Assembly: GCF_018362995.1 (NCBI RefSeq)
Contig: NZ_CP074372.1
Coordinates: 2,480,001 to 2,544,000, forward strand
Reading direction: 5' to 3'
Origin: Chryseobacterium indologenes
GTDB lineage: Bacteria > Bacteroidota > Bacteroidia > Flavobacteriales > Weeksellaceae
Length of the DNA stretch: 64,000 nucleotides
The translations under genes were made by a program, and so were the position numbers. The notes beneath the pieces were generated by a model, which was not told where the DNA came from, made no database searches, and was given only the letters and a program-made list of their open reading frames with translations. Shown here piece by piece: positions 35,586-44,063 of the stretch (within the stretch, counting starts at the first letter, position 1; the number at the start of each line of letters is the position of its first letter).

Positions 35586-37220
35586 ATGAAATACGTTCTA
35601 CTTACACTTATTTCAGCAATGCTGCTGTCGGTTTCATGGCCAACTTATGGAGTTCCGTTTTTTATATTTTTTGCCCTTGTTCCTCTTCTGATGATGGAGC
35701 ATGGAGTTTCGAAATTCTCAGATTACAAAAGGAAAAGCTGGGTCGTCTTCGGATTGTCTTATCTATGTTTTGTGATCTGGAACATAGTCACTACAGGATG
35801 GCTGTATGGCTCAAAGAATCCTGACGGAAGCCATTCTCTGATGGCTGTTGTATTCCCGGTATTGGTCAACTCTCTTTTATATTCATTAGTATTCCAATGT
35901 TATCACTGGTACAAAAATGCTCAGGGAACCTATTGGGGATTAGGATTTTTGATCGCGATCTGGATGAGCTTTGAAAAATTTCATTTGGGATGGGAACTGA
36001 CATGGCCATGGCTGAATCTGGGGAATGTATTCGCCGACTATCCAAAACTGATCCAGTGGTATGACACTTTAGGTGCTACCGGAGGAAGTTTCTGGATTCT
36101 TCTGATCAATGTTCTGATTTTTTATACCGTAAGAACCTGGGAAGCTGGAAGAAAGAGAAAAGACCTGATTAAAAATTCAGCTATTGTTGGAGCTTTAATT
36201 GTTCTGCCAATGATCATTTCAGTGATCAAATACAATAATTTTGATGAAAAACCAGCCGGCCAGGTGAGTGTTCTGATGTTACAGCCGGATCTTGATCCTT
36301 ATGCTGAAAAGTATTCGAAAGACAGCCTTACCATTGAGCAGGATTTACTGGCACTTGCTGAAAAAAATTCTACCGGTAAAATTGATTATTATATTGCGCC
36401 GGAAACTGCTCTTCCCGGCAGAGGATCTATTTCCGAAACGGCTTTTGAAAAGAGCTTACTTTTAAATAATATCAAAGGATTTCTATCCAATCATCCGGGA
36501 TCTGTTTTTGCAACCGGAATTTCTTCGCACCGTTTTTTTTATAATCCTGCTGATTTACCTAAAGAAGCTTACCAGATCAATAGTGGTGTTTGGGTGAGCA
36601 GTTATAATACAGCAATTCAATTGGTTCCTAACCAGAAAGTACTGGCATACCACAAAGGGAAATTGGTGCCTGGTGTTGAAATATTCCCTTATATGAATGT
36701 TTTAAAACCACTTTTAGGAGATGCTATGCTCAACCTGGGAGGTACTGTAGCCTCTTTGGGAACAGACAAAGAAAGAGTTGCTTTTTCAAATCCTTACAAC
36801 AAAGGGAAACTGGCGCCTATTATCTGCTATGAAAGTATTTACGGTGAGTTTGTAACTGAATACGTAAAAAAAGGAGCCAATTTTTTAGCTATTATGACGA
36901 ATGATTCCTGGTGGGGTGTTACAGAAGGACATAAACAGCTTTTATCTTATGCTAAACTGAGAGCTATTGAAACCAGAAGAGAAATTGCCCGTGCTGCGAA
37001 CAGCGGAATTTCTGCCCACATCAATGCTAAAGGTGAGGTGACTGCCGATACTTTCTATGGAGACAAAACGGCCTTATTTGCAAAAGTGAATCTGTATGAT
37101 ACAAAGACATTTTATACAAGGGCAGGTGATCTTCTTTCAAGGTTTTCCATATTTGCATTGGGCTTTTTATTGTTTTACTATTTGATTGAATGGTTCAAAA
37201 ATAAAACGAAGAAAGCGTAA
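35586..37220 (+). CDS. lnt: apolipoprotein N-acyltransferase
   Basis: Inner-membrane enzyme that adds the third acyl chain to lipoproteins, in keeping with the many lipoproteins in this window. N-terminal helices cover about residues 1-210. The nitrilase domain then gives the catalytic triad: Glu273 in YIAPETALPG, Lys357 in YHKGKLVPG and Cys414 in PIICYESIYG. The loop MTNDSWWGVTEGHKQ and the RAIETRREIARAANSG segment are also conserved. The 544 residues match the family. It is transcribed alone. Confidence 0.96.
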   Translation: MKYVLLTLISAMLLSVSWPTYGVPFFIFFALVPLLMMEHGVSKFSDYKRKSWVVFGLSYLCFVIWNIVTTGWLYGSKNPDGSHSLMAVVFPVLVNSLLYSLVFQCYHWYKNAQGTYWGLGFLIAIWMSFEKFHLGWELTWPWLNLGNVFADYPKLIQWYDTLGATGGSFWILLINVLIFYTVRTWEAGRKRKDLIKNSAIVGALIVLPMIISVIKYNNFDEKPAGQVSVLMLQPDLDPYAEKYSKDSLTIEQDLLALAEKNSTGKIDYYIAPETALPGRGSISETAFEKSLLLNNIKGFLSNHPGSVFATGISSHRFFYNPADLPKEAYQINSGVWVSSYNTAIQLVPNQKVLAYHKGKLVPGVEIFPYMNVLKPLLGDAMLNLGGTVASLGTDKERVAFSNPYNKGKLAPIICYESIYGEFVTEYVKKGANFLAIMTNDSWWGVTEGHKQLLSYAKLRAIETRREIARAANSGISAHINAKGEVTADTFYGDKTALFAKVNLYDTKTFYTRAGDLLSRFSIFALGFLLFYYLIEWFKNKTKKA

Positions 37221-37293
37221 TTGTTAAACACTAGTTACACAAATTTTCGCACGAATACCACAATCTGCGACATTTAAAAAATATTTTAAACAT

Positions 37294-37333
37294 AAAAAAA
37301 GAGAAAGCCAGCTGGACGTCTGGCTTTTCTCAT
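37294..37333. terminator. bidirectional terminator lnt / FG-GAP gene
   Basis: GAGAAAGCCAG (37301-37311) pairs with CTGGCTTTTCTC (37320-37331), with a run of A before it that becomes a T tract on the minus strand. Confidence 0.85.
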
Positions 37334-37357
37334 TGATAGAAGATAGAATTGATTCAA

Positions 37358-39067
37358 TTACTTAATCGTAAGCTTCTTTGTGGTTATTTCGTTTTTTATC
37401 TTCAGTTTTAATAAATACACTCCTTTAGGTAAATGAGAAACATCAATAGACTGATCTCCATTCACACTGATATTCAGTTTTTTTCCATCCATTGAATACA
37501 TTTCAGCTTCCGAAACCTTTTCTCCCTTAATATATACTTTATCTGATACAGGATTCGGATAGATGATAAGCTGTTTATCATATTTAATTTCAGCTGTTCC
37601 CAATACACTTTGTACAGAAGCATCAGAATACACCTTTGAAGCATCAATAGATTTCACACTCCAGTATACATTCTCAATGGCCGGATCAAGATCCAGAAAC
37701 CATGATGGGGTCGTCACAACATATTTAGTAATATCATGAGCGCCCTGTGTAGATCCTACTGTGATTTCATAACGCAACGCATCTACCGGAGTTTTGTCAT
37801 CCGAAGCACCACTCCATGTAAAATTAAAACGGTTTCCGTTTTTAGTCATATTCAGTTGGGTTGGCGGTGTAGGCTTTGCATTTGCGGCAGTAGAATTATT
37901 TTTAAATACTTTAGTGAGTGAAGGCAGATCAGAAGCAGCCCAGTCAAATCCACCCAACAGGATATCCAGATGATGATCATTATTAAAATCAAACAGCTGT
38001 ACCAGTCCCGGACCTCCAAGCGCAGTTATACCCGATAATGTTCCTTCATTAAACTTATTATTGGAAACATCATAGATATACGTTTTCACAACAGCATTAT
38101 AGTTTTCATTTCCTGAAATGATAAAGTCGTAATACCCGTCATTATTAAGGTCACCAACACTCAGTGAAAGATCTGAAATATCAGTTCCGGTAATTGTTTG
38201 AGGAATCAGATTACCTGTACCATCGTTCATCAGAACTGCAAAATATCCTTCATCATTTCCGTCTCTTCCAATCACGACAATATCCTGAAAACCATCCGCA
38301 TTGAAGTCTGCAAAATCTATTTTCCCAACAGCTACAGGCGCAAGATCCTGCGTAGGAGTAAGAACTCCTGCCTGATTCATATACACTTTAGAAACCGGAT
38401 CACCATTGATATCTGATCCGATAATGACCAGATCAAGAAGCTTGTCATTATTAAGGTCTACTACTTTAAAGCTTCCGCTTTGAGTTCCGTCAACCCAGTT
38501 TGCTGTCAGATCAAAACCGACACCTGTATTTTTATAATAATCCAATGTATTTCCAAACCCTCCTCCATGGGCATATTGAGTTCCGTTGACCGCATAATCC
38601 GATTTTCCGTCATGATTAAAATCAAAAACTTCTACAGATCCATAAATTTTCCCGGGAAGTTCAGCTTCTTTCACAAACCCTGTCCCTGTATTTTTGAATC
38701 GGTACTGTTTATAATTTACAACATCCATATAGCTGAGTCCTGTGGAAATAATATCCATCAATCCATCATTATTATAATCAATAAATCTGATATCCCCCAG
38801 ATGGGTCACATCGGCTCCCAATCCTGCATAAGGTAACAATGTTGTTCCATTGTTCTGATATACTTCATTATAAGTACTGTCTACATTTCCATCACCATCA
38901 GAATCTATCGCCCCATTCAGCACAATATCAAGCGTACCATTGTTGTCTATATCTGCGATATCAGCTGCGGAATAATAAAAATTATTCATGCTGGTTTGTA
39001 CCTCTGTAAAATTCTGAGCCATCAGACCGACAGGCAACATAGACAATAAAATATAAATCCTCTTCAT
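37358..39067 (-). CDS. T9SS type A cargo with FG-GAP/VCBS repeats
   Basis: A 569-residue secreted protein. A signal peptide (ends GLMAQ) is followed by seven or so repeats of about 55 residues, each with a Ca2+-binding-like loop such as DIDNNGTLDI, DYNNDGLMDI, DFNHDGKSDY or DLNNDGYYDF. This is an FG-GAP/VCBS propeller. A fibronectin-like domain (about 400-490) and a C-terminal sorting domain (IIYPNPVSDKVYI ... GVYLLKLKIK) follow. It leaves by the type IX system. Ligand binding or adhesion is likely; a specific role is unknown. Confidence 0.9.
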   Translation of the reverse strand: MKRIYILLSMLPVGLMAQNFTEVQTSMNNFYYSAADIADIDNNGTLDIVLNGAIDSDGDGNVDSTYNEVYQNNGTTLLPYAGLGADVTHLGDIRFIDYNNDGLMDIISTGLSYMDVVNYKQYRFKNTGTGFVKEAELPGKIYGSVEVFDFNHDGKSDYAVNGTQYAHGGGFGNTLDYYKNTGVGFDLTANWVDGTQSGSFKVVDLNNDKLLDLVIIGSDINGDPVSKVYMNQAGVLTPTQDLAPVAVGKIDFADFNADGFQDIVVIGRDGNDEGYFAVLMNDGTGNLIPQTITGTDISDLSLSVGDLNNDGYYDFIISGNENYNAVVKTYIYDVSNNKFNEGTLSGITALGGPGLVQLFDFNNDHHLDILLGGFDWAASDLPSLTKVFKNNSTAANAKPTPPTQLNMTKNGNRFNFTWSGASDDKTPVDALRYEITVGSTQGAHDITKYVVTTPSWFLDLDPAIENVYWSVKSIDASKVYSDASVQSVLGTAEIKYDKQLIIYPNPVSDKVYIKGEKVSEAEMYSMDGKKLNISVNGDQSIDVSHLPKGVYLLKLKIKNEITTKKLTIK

Positions 39068-39242
39068 AGTTGTTTTTATTTAGATTAATTAAAAACAAAG
39101 ATAGAATATTAACTTCTTTGCTTAAAAAAAAGCCTGTATGAATTATATCAGCACTGATTATCTGCTGTATCCCAAGGATTCTGCTATTTTAAAAATTCAT
39201 GATTATTAATCAGTCACTTATTTGCAAATATTTTCTAAAAGA

Positions 39243-39275
39243 TTTGTCTATCTAAAAAATTCTTCGTTATTTTGC
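39243..39275 (+). promoter_or_regulatory. promoter of the rpmB-rpmG-DUF4295 unit
   Basis: TTTG at 39243-39246 and TATTTTGC at 39268-39275 sit 21 nt apart and fit the -33 and -7 elements, although the -7 lacks one T of TAnnTTTG. The 5' UTR would be about 30 nt. Confidence 0.45.
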
Positions 39276-39310
39276 ACTCTCAAATATTATACAAATAAGA
39301 ACATCGAGAT

Positions 39311-39553
39311 ATGTCAAGAATTTGCCAAATAACAGGAAAGCGTGCAATGGTTGGTAACAACGTTTCTCACGCTAATAACAAAACGAAGCGTCGTTTTGAA
39401 ATTAACTTATTAGAGAAGAAGTTTTACCTTCCAGAGCAAGATAAGCACGTAACACTGAAAGTATCAGCTCATGGATTGAGAGTGATTAACAAGATTGGAA
39501 TCGAGGAAGCTATTGAAAGAGCTACTAGAAACGGATTGATTAAAAAGAATTAA
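39311..39553 (+). CDS. rpmB: 50S ribosomal protein L28
   Basis: An 80-residue basic ribosomal protein, starting [20 protein letters not shown] and followed by [12 protein letters not shown]. It is the first gene of a compact unit with L33 and a DUF4295 protein (gaps of 6 and 20 bp). Length and sequence are standard for the phylum. It lacks paired zinc cysteines. Confidence 0.97.
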   Translation: MSRICQITGKRAMVGNNVSHANNKTKRRFEINLLEKKFYLPEQDKHVTLKVSAHGLRVINKIGIEEAIERATRNGLIKKN

Positions 39554-39559
39554 TAAATC

Positions 39560-39742
39560 ATGGCAAAAAAAGGAAATAGAGTTCAAGTAATCCTTGAATG
39601 TACAGAGCACAAAGAAAGCGGTATGCCAGGAATGTCTAGATACATTTCTACAAAAAATAAAAAGAACACTACAGAGAGATTGGAATTGAAAAAATACAAT
39701 CCTGTTCTTAAGAGATCTACCCTTCACAAAGAAATTAAGTAA
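39560..39742 (+). CDS. rpmG: 50S ribosomal protein L33
   Basis: A 60-residue basic protein with [18 protein letters not shown] and then [19 protein letters not shown], typical of L33. Zinc-binding CxxC pairs are absent, which marks the zinc-independent form. It is located 6 bp after rpmB. Confidence 0.96.
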   Translation: MAKKGNRVQVILECTEHKESGMPGMSRYISTKNKKNTTERLELKKYNPVLKRSTLHKEIK

Positions 39743-39762
39743 TTTATAAATAATAACTTACC

Positions 39763-39915
39763 ATGGCAAAGAAAGTAGTAGCAACCCTACAAAGCGGTCA
39801 GTCTAAGAAAATGACGAAAGTAGTGAAAATGGTTAAGTCTTCTAAATCAGGAGCTTACGTTTTCGAAGAAAAAGTAATGAATGCTGACGAAGTAGACGGT
39901 TATTTGAAAAAATAG
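39763..39915 (+). CDS. DUF4295 small basic protein, ribosome-associated by context
   Basis: A 50-residue, Lys-rich protein beginning MAKKVVATLQSGQSKKMTKV and ending ADEVDGYLKK. The family is limited to Bacteroidota and stands next to L28 and L33. Size, charge and context suggest a lineage-specific ribosome component; I recall such a protein being reported in a flavobacterial ribosome, but I am not certain it is this one. A terminator follows after 21 bp. Confidence 0.88.
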   Translation: MAKKVVATLQSGQSKKMTKVVKMVKSSKSGAYVFEEKVMNADEVDGYLKK

Positions 39916-39936
39916 TCAGTACTTTGTTTACAATAT

Positions 39937-39968
39937 AAAAAACTACTCATATTTTGGGTAGTTTTTTT
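39937..39968 (+). terminator. terminator of the L28-L33-DUF4295 unit
   Basis: AACTACTC (39941-39948) pairs with GGGTAGTT (39956-39963) with one G-T pair, followed by seven T. Confidence 0.85.
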
Positions 39969-39970
39969 GT

Positions 39971-39978
39971 TATCTTTG
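39971..39978 (+). promoter_or_regulatory. -7 element of the secreted Rid gene
   Basis: TATCTTTG matches TAnnTTTG exactly and begins 3 bp after the preceding terminator. It lies 26 nt before the ATG. Confidence 0.5.
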
Positions 39979-40004
39979 TGCACCAGATTATTAATCAGTA
40001 AAGT

Positions 40005-40472
40005 ATGAAAAAGATACTTGTTCTGGCCTGCACAGCAACTTTTCTATTTTCATTCAGTCAGAAAACAATGAACCCAGTAGAATATAAAAGTTCGCCAAAA
40101 GTTTTCAACATAAAAGGCCTTTCACAGTCAGTAAGTATTGACTGCGGGAGTTCCAAAATGATTTTATTATCCGGGCAGGTACCTCTGGACACGGAAGGTA
40201 ATCTTGTGGGAAATACGATAGAGGAGCAGACACAGCAGGTTTTCAAAAATATCGAGAACATCCTGAAAGAATATGGAGGAACAGGAAAAGATATCATTAA
40301 ACTTGGAATCTTTACCACAGACATCAAAAAAACACCTGATTTCAGAAAAGTAAGGGATTTGTATGTCAATCTTCAAAACCCTCCTGTAAGCAGCCTTGTG
40401 GAAGTAAGCAGGCTTTTCAGAGATGATGTGCTTGTAGAAGTAGAAGCCACAGCAGTGATTAAAAATAAATAA
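40005..40472 (+). CDS. secreted Rid-family (YjgF/YER057c/UK114) protein
   Basis: A 155-residue protein with a signal peptide (KILVLACTATFLFSFSQ) and then a full Rid domain: MILLSGQVPLDTEGNLVG, EEQTQQVFKNIENIL, IIKLGIFTTDI and VEVSRLFRDDVLVEVEATAV. In RidA imine deaminases the segment before VEV reads PARS and supplies the catalytic Arg; here it reads PPVSS, so the Arg is gone. With export and loss of this residue it is unlikely to be a standard 2-aminoacrylate deaminase. It is 15 bp upstream of ftsY. Confidence 0.85.
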   Translation: MKKILVLACTATFLFSFSQKTMNPVEYKSSPKVFNIKGLSQSVSIDCGSSKMILLSGQVPLDTEGNLVGNTIEEQTQQVFKNIENILKEYGGTGKDIIKLGIFTTDIKKTPDFRKVRDLYVNLQNPPVSSLVEVSRLFRDDVLVEVEATAVIKNK

Positions 40473-40487
40473 GAATAAACTAAAACT

Positions 40488-41441
40488 ATGAGTTGGTTTA
40501 AAAATATTTTCAAAAAAGAAGAAAAAGAAACCTTAGACAAAGGATTGGAAAAATCCAGCCAGGGATTCTTTGAAAAAATGACAAAAGCCGTAGTCGGTAA
40601 AAGCAAAGTAGATGACGAAGTTCTTGATGATCTTGAAGAAGTACTTATTGCATCCGATGTAGGCGCCTCTACTACTATTAAAATCATAGGAAGAATTGAA
40701 GAACGTGTTGCCAGAGACAAATATGTAAGTGTAAACGAACTGGATAAAATTCTTCGTGATGAGATTTCAGGATTATTGCTTGAAAATCCTCACGCCGGTA
40801 CAGGAAATATTGATACCTCCAAAAAACCTTATGTCATCATGGTGGTAGGAGTAAATGGAGTGGGAAAAACAACGACTATCGGAAAACTGGCTCACCAGTT
40901 CAAATCAGAGGGTAAAAAAGTAGTTCTCGGAGCTGCTGACACCTTCAGAGCCGCTGCAGTAGATCAACTGGTGATCTGGAGTGAAAGAGTGGGCGTTCCT
41001 ATCGTAAAACAGGAAATGGGGTCTGATCCTGCTTCCGTGGCATTTGATACTGTACAAAGCGCTGTAGCACAAAATGCAGACGTTGTGATCATTGATACGG
41101 CAGGAAGACTTCACAACAAGATCAACCTGATGAACGAACTTTCCAAGATCAAAAGAGTTATGCAGAAAGTAATTCCTGATGCACCTCATGAGATCTTGCT
41201 GGTTCTTGACGGTTCTACCGGACAGAATGCCTTTGAACAGGCAAAACAGTTTACAGCAGCCACGGAAGTAAATGCATTGGCAGTTACAAAACTAGACGGA
41301 ACAGCAAAAGGAGGTGTGGTAATTGGTATCTCTGACCAGTTCCAGATTCCTGTTAAATATATTGGTGTAGGCGAAAAAATGCAGGATCTACAGCTTTTTA
41401 ATGGTACGGAATTTGTAGACTCATTCTTCAAGAAAAGATGA
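40488..41441 (+). CDS. ftsY: signal recognition particle receptor
   Basis: SRP-type GTPase that docks ribosome-SRP complexes at the inner membrane. The 317-residue protein has a short N-terminal A region, a helical N domain, and a G domain with GVNGVGKTTT at about 121-130, DTFRAAAVDQL, DTAGRLHNK and TKLDGTAKGG. The ending FVDSFF is typical. The acidic A domain is much shorter than in E. coli, normal for this phylum. Confidence 0.97.
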   Translation: MSWFKNIFKKEEKETLDKGLEKSSQGFFEKMTKAVVGKSKVDDEVLDDLEEVLIASDVGASTTIKIIGRIEERVARDKYVSVNELDKILRDEISGLLLENPHAGTGNIDTSKKPYVIMVVGVNGVGKTTTIGKLAHQFKSEGKKVVLGAADTFRAAAVDQLVIWSERVGVPIVKQEMGSDPASVAFDTVQSAVAQNADVVIIDTAGRLHNKINLMNELSKIKRVMQKVIPDAPHEILLVLDGSTGQNAFEQAKQFTAATEVNALAVTKLDGTAKGGVVIGISDQFQIPVKYIGVGEKMQDLQLFNGTEFVDSFFKKR

Positions 41442-41513
41442 TTTATATCATGTTTTCCCTTATATTAGCAACAAATCAATTTTAAATATTAACAATTAAA
41501 AAAATTTGCAACT

Positions 41514-41774
41514 ATGGGAATACTAACATGGATCTTATTCGGTCTTATTGCTGGTGCTATCGCTAAAATGATCATGCCCGGAACTCAGGGAGGAGGATGG
41601 CTAATCACTATTATCCTGGGGATTCTGGGAGCATTTATAGGAGGAGCTATAGGAGTTTACATTCTCCATTGGGGAGATGTCACTTCATTCTGGAATCCGA
41701 GAAGCTGGATTCTTTCAATTGGGGGAGCTTTAATCATCCTCTGGATTTACGGAATGGCTACCAAGAAAAGCTGA
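41514..41774 (+). CDS. GlsB/YeaQ/YmgE family small membrane protein
   Basis: An 86-residue protein with three membrane helices rich in Gly (LFGLIAGAIAKMIMPG, TIILGILGAFIGGAIG, LSIGGALIILWIYG). This is the transglycosylase-associated family, linked to stress response in other bacteria; the mechanism is unknown. It stands alone with a strong terminator. Confidence 0.9.
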   Translation: MGILTWILFGLIAGAIAKMIMPGTQGGGWLITIILGILGAFIGGAIGVYILHWGDVTSFWNPRSWILSIGGALIILWIYGMATKKS

Positions 41775-41796
41775 TATTAACGCTGATAAAAAAATA

Positions 41797-41833
41797 AAAT
41801 CCCGGATCTGAAATTTCAGATCCGGGATTTTTG
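41797..41833. terminator. bidirectional terminator GlsB-like / sppA
   Basis: A perfect 16-bp stem (41797-41812 with 41815-41830), core ATCCCGGATCTG, flanked by A and T runs. Confidence 0.92.
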
Positions 41834-41851
41834 TATACAATATAAATTTAG

Positions 41852-43609
41852 TTAGTTGTTGATTCTGATCTGGTAAGGCATTTCCATCTTCACCTCAGAC
41901 TGCAGCTTTTTGTCTGTAATCTGCTGTAGAATCTCATAGTTGGATTTACCGATCTTGTTCTTAATAATTCTGGCAGAAACGTCCTCCTCATTCAGATCCT
42001 TGAAGATTTGCTCAAATGGTGTCATTCTCTTAGGGAAAGCGTCTACCTGGTAAGACTTCAATCCTGCTTTTTGTGCAGCAAATTTCACAGCATCATTCAA
42101 AGTACCAAGTTCATCTACTAAACCGATCTCTTTGGCACGAACCCCGCTCCATACTCTACCGCCACCTACATTATCAATCTGCTCAAAAGTTTTCTTTCTG
42201 TTCTGCGTTACGAAATGTACAAATCTTTTATAAGTACCTTCCACACTTCTCGTCATCATATTTACCCCATAAGGAGTCACTCCGTTTAGTCCTGAATAAT
42301 ACATAGAGTTGGCATTCGTAGAAACAATATCCGCACGGATTCCGTTTTTGTTCGCTATATCTTTATAATAAGGCATTACCCCAAATACTCCGATAGAACC
42401 GGTAAGTGTGTTAGGCTCTGAATAAATTTTATCAGCTGCCATGGCAACATAATATCCTCCTGAAGCGGCATAGTCACCGAAAGAAACCACCAATGGCTTT
42501 TTCTTTTTCAGCTGCTGCAATTCAAATAAAATCTCATCTGAAGCATTGGCACTTCCCCCAGGAGAGTTGATTCTGAAAACTACTGCCTTCACTTTGTCAT
42601 CATCCTGAAGCTTTTTAATATACTTCACATATTTCTCAGAGTGAATGTCATTATATTCGTCTCCGTTGTTGATAGATCCTGAAGCATAAAGCACCGCAAT
42701 CTTTTCACCGGATTTGTCTTCATCAGCGTAAGAATTGATATAGCTGGTCAAAGAAATCTTATTCAGCTTTTCTTTTTCTTTTACACTCAGTTTTGTCTTA
42801 AGAAGATCTTCATATTCTGATTTCTGAATAAGTTTATCCGCAAGCTTATATTTCAAACTCTGCTCAGGAATCATTCCGTATAAACTGTCTGTAATCGTTC
42901 TGAACTGTGCCGTATCAATTTTTCTTGAAGCAGCCATTTTATTGGATGTATTTTTCCAAAGGTCGTTCAGAAGAGTACTTAGCTGTTCTTTATTTTCAGG
43001 TGAAATATCATTTCTTAAAAAAGGTTCTACAGCAGATTTGAATTTGCCGTGACGGATCACTTCAATCCCAATGCCGTATTTATCAGCAAAATCTTTAAAG
43101 AAAGTAACTTCAGTGGAAAGACCTTTCAATTCAATGCCTCCTGCCGGATGCAGATAATATTTATCCGCCACAGATCCTAAATAATAAGCGGATTGTGATA
43201 CTCCGTTTCCATAAGCATACACAAATTTTCCGCTTTTCTTAAAATCTTCAATAGCATTTCTAAGATCATCAATCTGAGTCAGACCTGCATTCAGATTATC
43301 TGCCTCAATACTGATCCCTTTAATATTATCATCGGTCTTAGCTTTATTGATAGCTTCCAATGCATCATATAAAAGGACACTTTTATTTTGGGCACCTATA
43401 CCAAACAATCCCATCTCCTCTTCAGTAGGACTATCAATTATATTTGTCTTTAAATTAATCGTAAGAACCGAGTTCTTTTTCACCGCCACCGACTTATCAC
43501 TTCCCATAGAACTGAACACGAGCATCATAATGAAAAAGATGAAAAATAGAGCGCAAAGTATGACAATTGCTACTATATTTGCCAAAACATTTTTGAAGAA
43601 ACTTCTCAT
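41852..43609 (-). CDS. sppA: signal peptide peptidase SppA, 67K type
   Basis: Membrane-anchored serine protease that degrades cleaved signal peptides. One N-terminal helix (about 8-32) is followed by two S49 halves, as in the E. coli 67K form. The Ser-Lys dyad is visible: Lys191 in GKFKSAVEPF and Ser383 in DYAASGGYY. The 585 residues are normal. Its start lies only 20 bp from that of folK on the other strand, so the promoters must overlap or lie inside the opposing gene. Confidence 0.94.
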   Translation of the reverse strand: MRSFFKNVLANIVAIVILCALFFIFFIMMLVFSSMGSDKSVAVKKNSVLTINLKTNIIDSPTEEEMGLFGIGAQNKSVLLYDALEAINKAKTDDNIKGISIEADNLNAGLTQIDDLRNAIEDFKKSGKFVYAYGNGVSQSAYYLGSVADKYYLHPAGGIELKGLSTEVTFFKDFADKYGIGIEVIRHGKFKSAVEPFLRNDISPENKEQLSTLLNDLWKNTSNKMAASRKIDTAQFRTITDSLYGMIPEQSLKYKLADKLIQKSEYEDLLKTKLSVKEKEKLNKISLTSYINSYADEDKSGEKIAVLYASGSINNGDEYNDIHSEKYVKYIKKLQDDDKVKAVVFRINSPGGSANASDEILFELQQLKKKKPLVVSFGDYAASGGYYVAMAADKIYSEPNTLTGSIGVFGVMPYYKDIANKNGIRADIVSTNANSMYYSGLNGVTPYGVNMMTRSVEGTYKRFVHFVTQNRKKTFEQIDNVGGGRVWSGVRAKEIGLVDELGTLNDAVKFAAQKAGLKSYQVDAFPKRMTPFEQIFKDLNEEDVSARIIKNKIGKSNYEILQQITDKKLQSEVKMEMPYQIRINN

Positions 43610-43629
43610 AAATCAATCAATTTTCTAAT

Positions 43630-44046
43630 ATGTCGCAGCATAAGGTCGTTTTGTTACTAGGAAGTAACTTAGGAGAGCAAAAAAAAAATGTAGAGCTTGC
43701 ATTAAAGAAGCTAGAAGATGTTGGAAATCACATTTCACAAACCAGCGAATATTTAATGTCTGAGCCCGTAGAGTTTGTCAGTTCCAATATTTTTTGTAAT
43801 ATTGCAGCAATAATATTCACTTCTCTTTCGCCAATTCAACTGCTTGATTGTATTAAGAATATAGAAGTTGAGATGGGAAGAATTAATGATTCAAAGGTAT
43901 CCGGAGGTTATACTGACAGGATAATAGACATTGATATCATTAAGTATAATGAATTAAATTTTCAATCAGAAAGATTAGAAATCCCTCATAAAAAACATCT
44001 TTTTGAAAGGGATTTTTCCAGAGTATTATTAAAAGATTTTATTTAA
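43630..44046 (+). CDS. folK: 2-amino-4-hydroxy-6-hydroxymethyldihydropteridine pyrophosphokinase
   Basis: Folate synthesis enzyme that transfers pyrophosphate from ATP to the pterin. The 138-residue protein has VVLLLGSNLGEQKKN, the central SSNIFCNIAA segment, an IEVEMGR helix, and the motif RIIDIDIIKY with the two Asp that bind Mg2+, followed by EIPHKKHLFERDF. It is slightly short but complete. The first OmpA paralogue starts 17 bp downstream. Confidence 0.93.
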   Translation: MSQHKVVLLLGSNLGEQKKNVELALKKLEDVGNHISQTSEYLMSEPVEFVSSNIFCNIAAIIFTSLSPIQLLDCIKNIEVEMGRINDSKVSGGYTDRIIDIDIIKYNELNFQSERLEIPHKKHLFERDFSRVLLKDFI

Positions 44047-44063
44047 AACATAAAACATATTGT

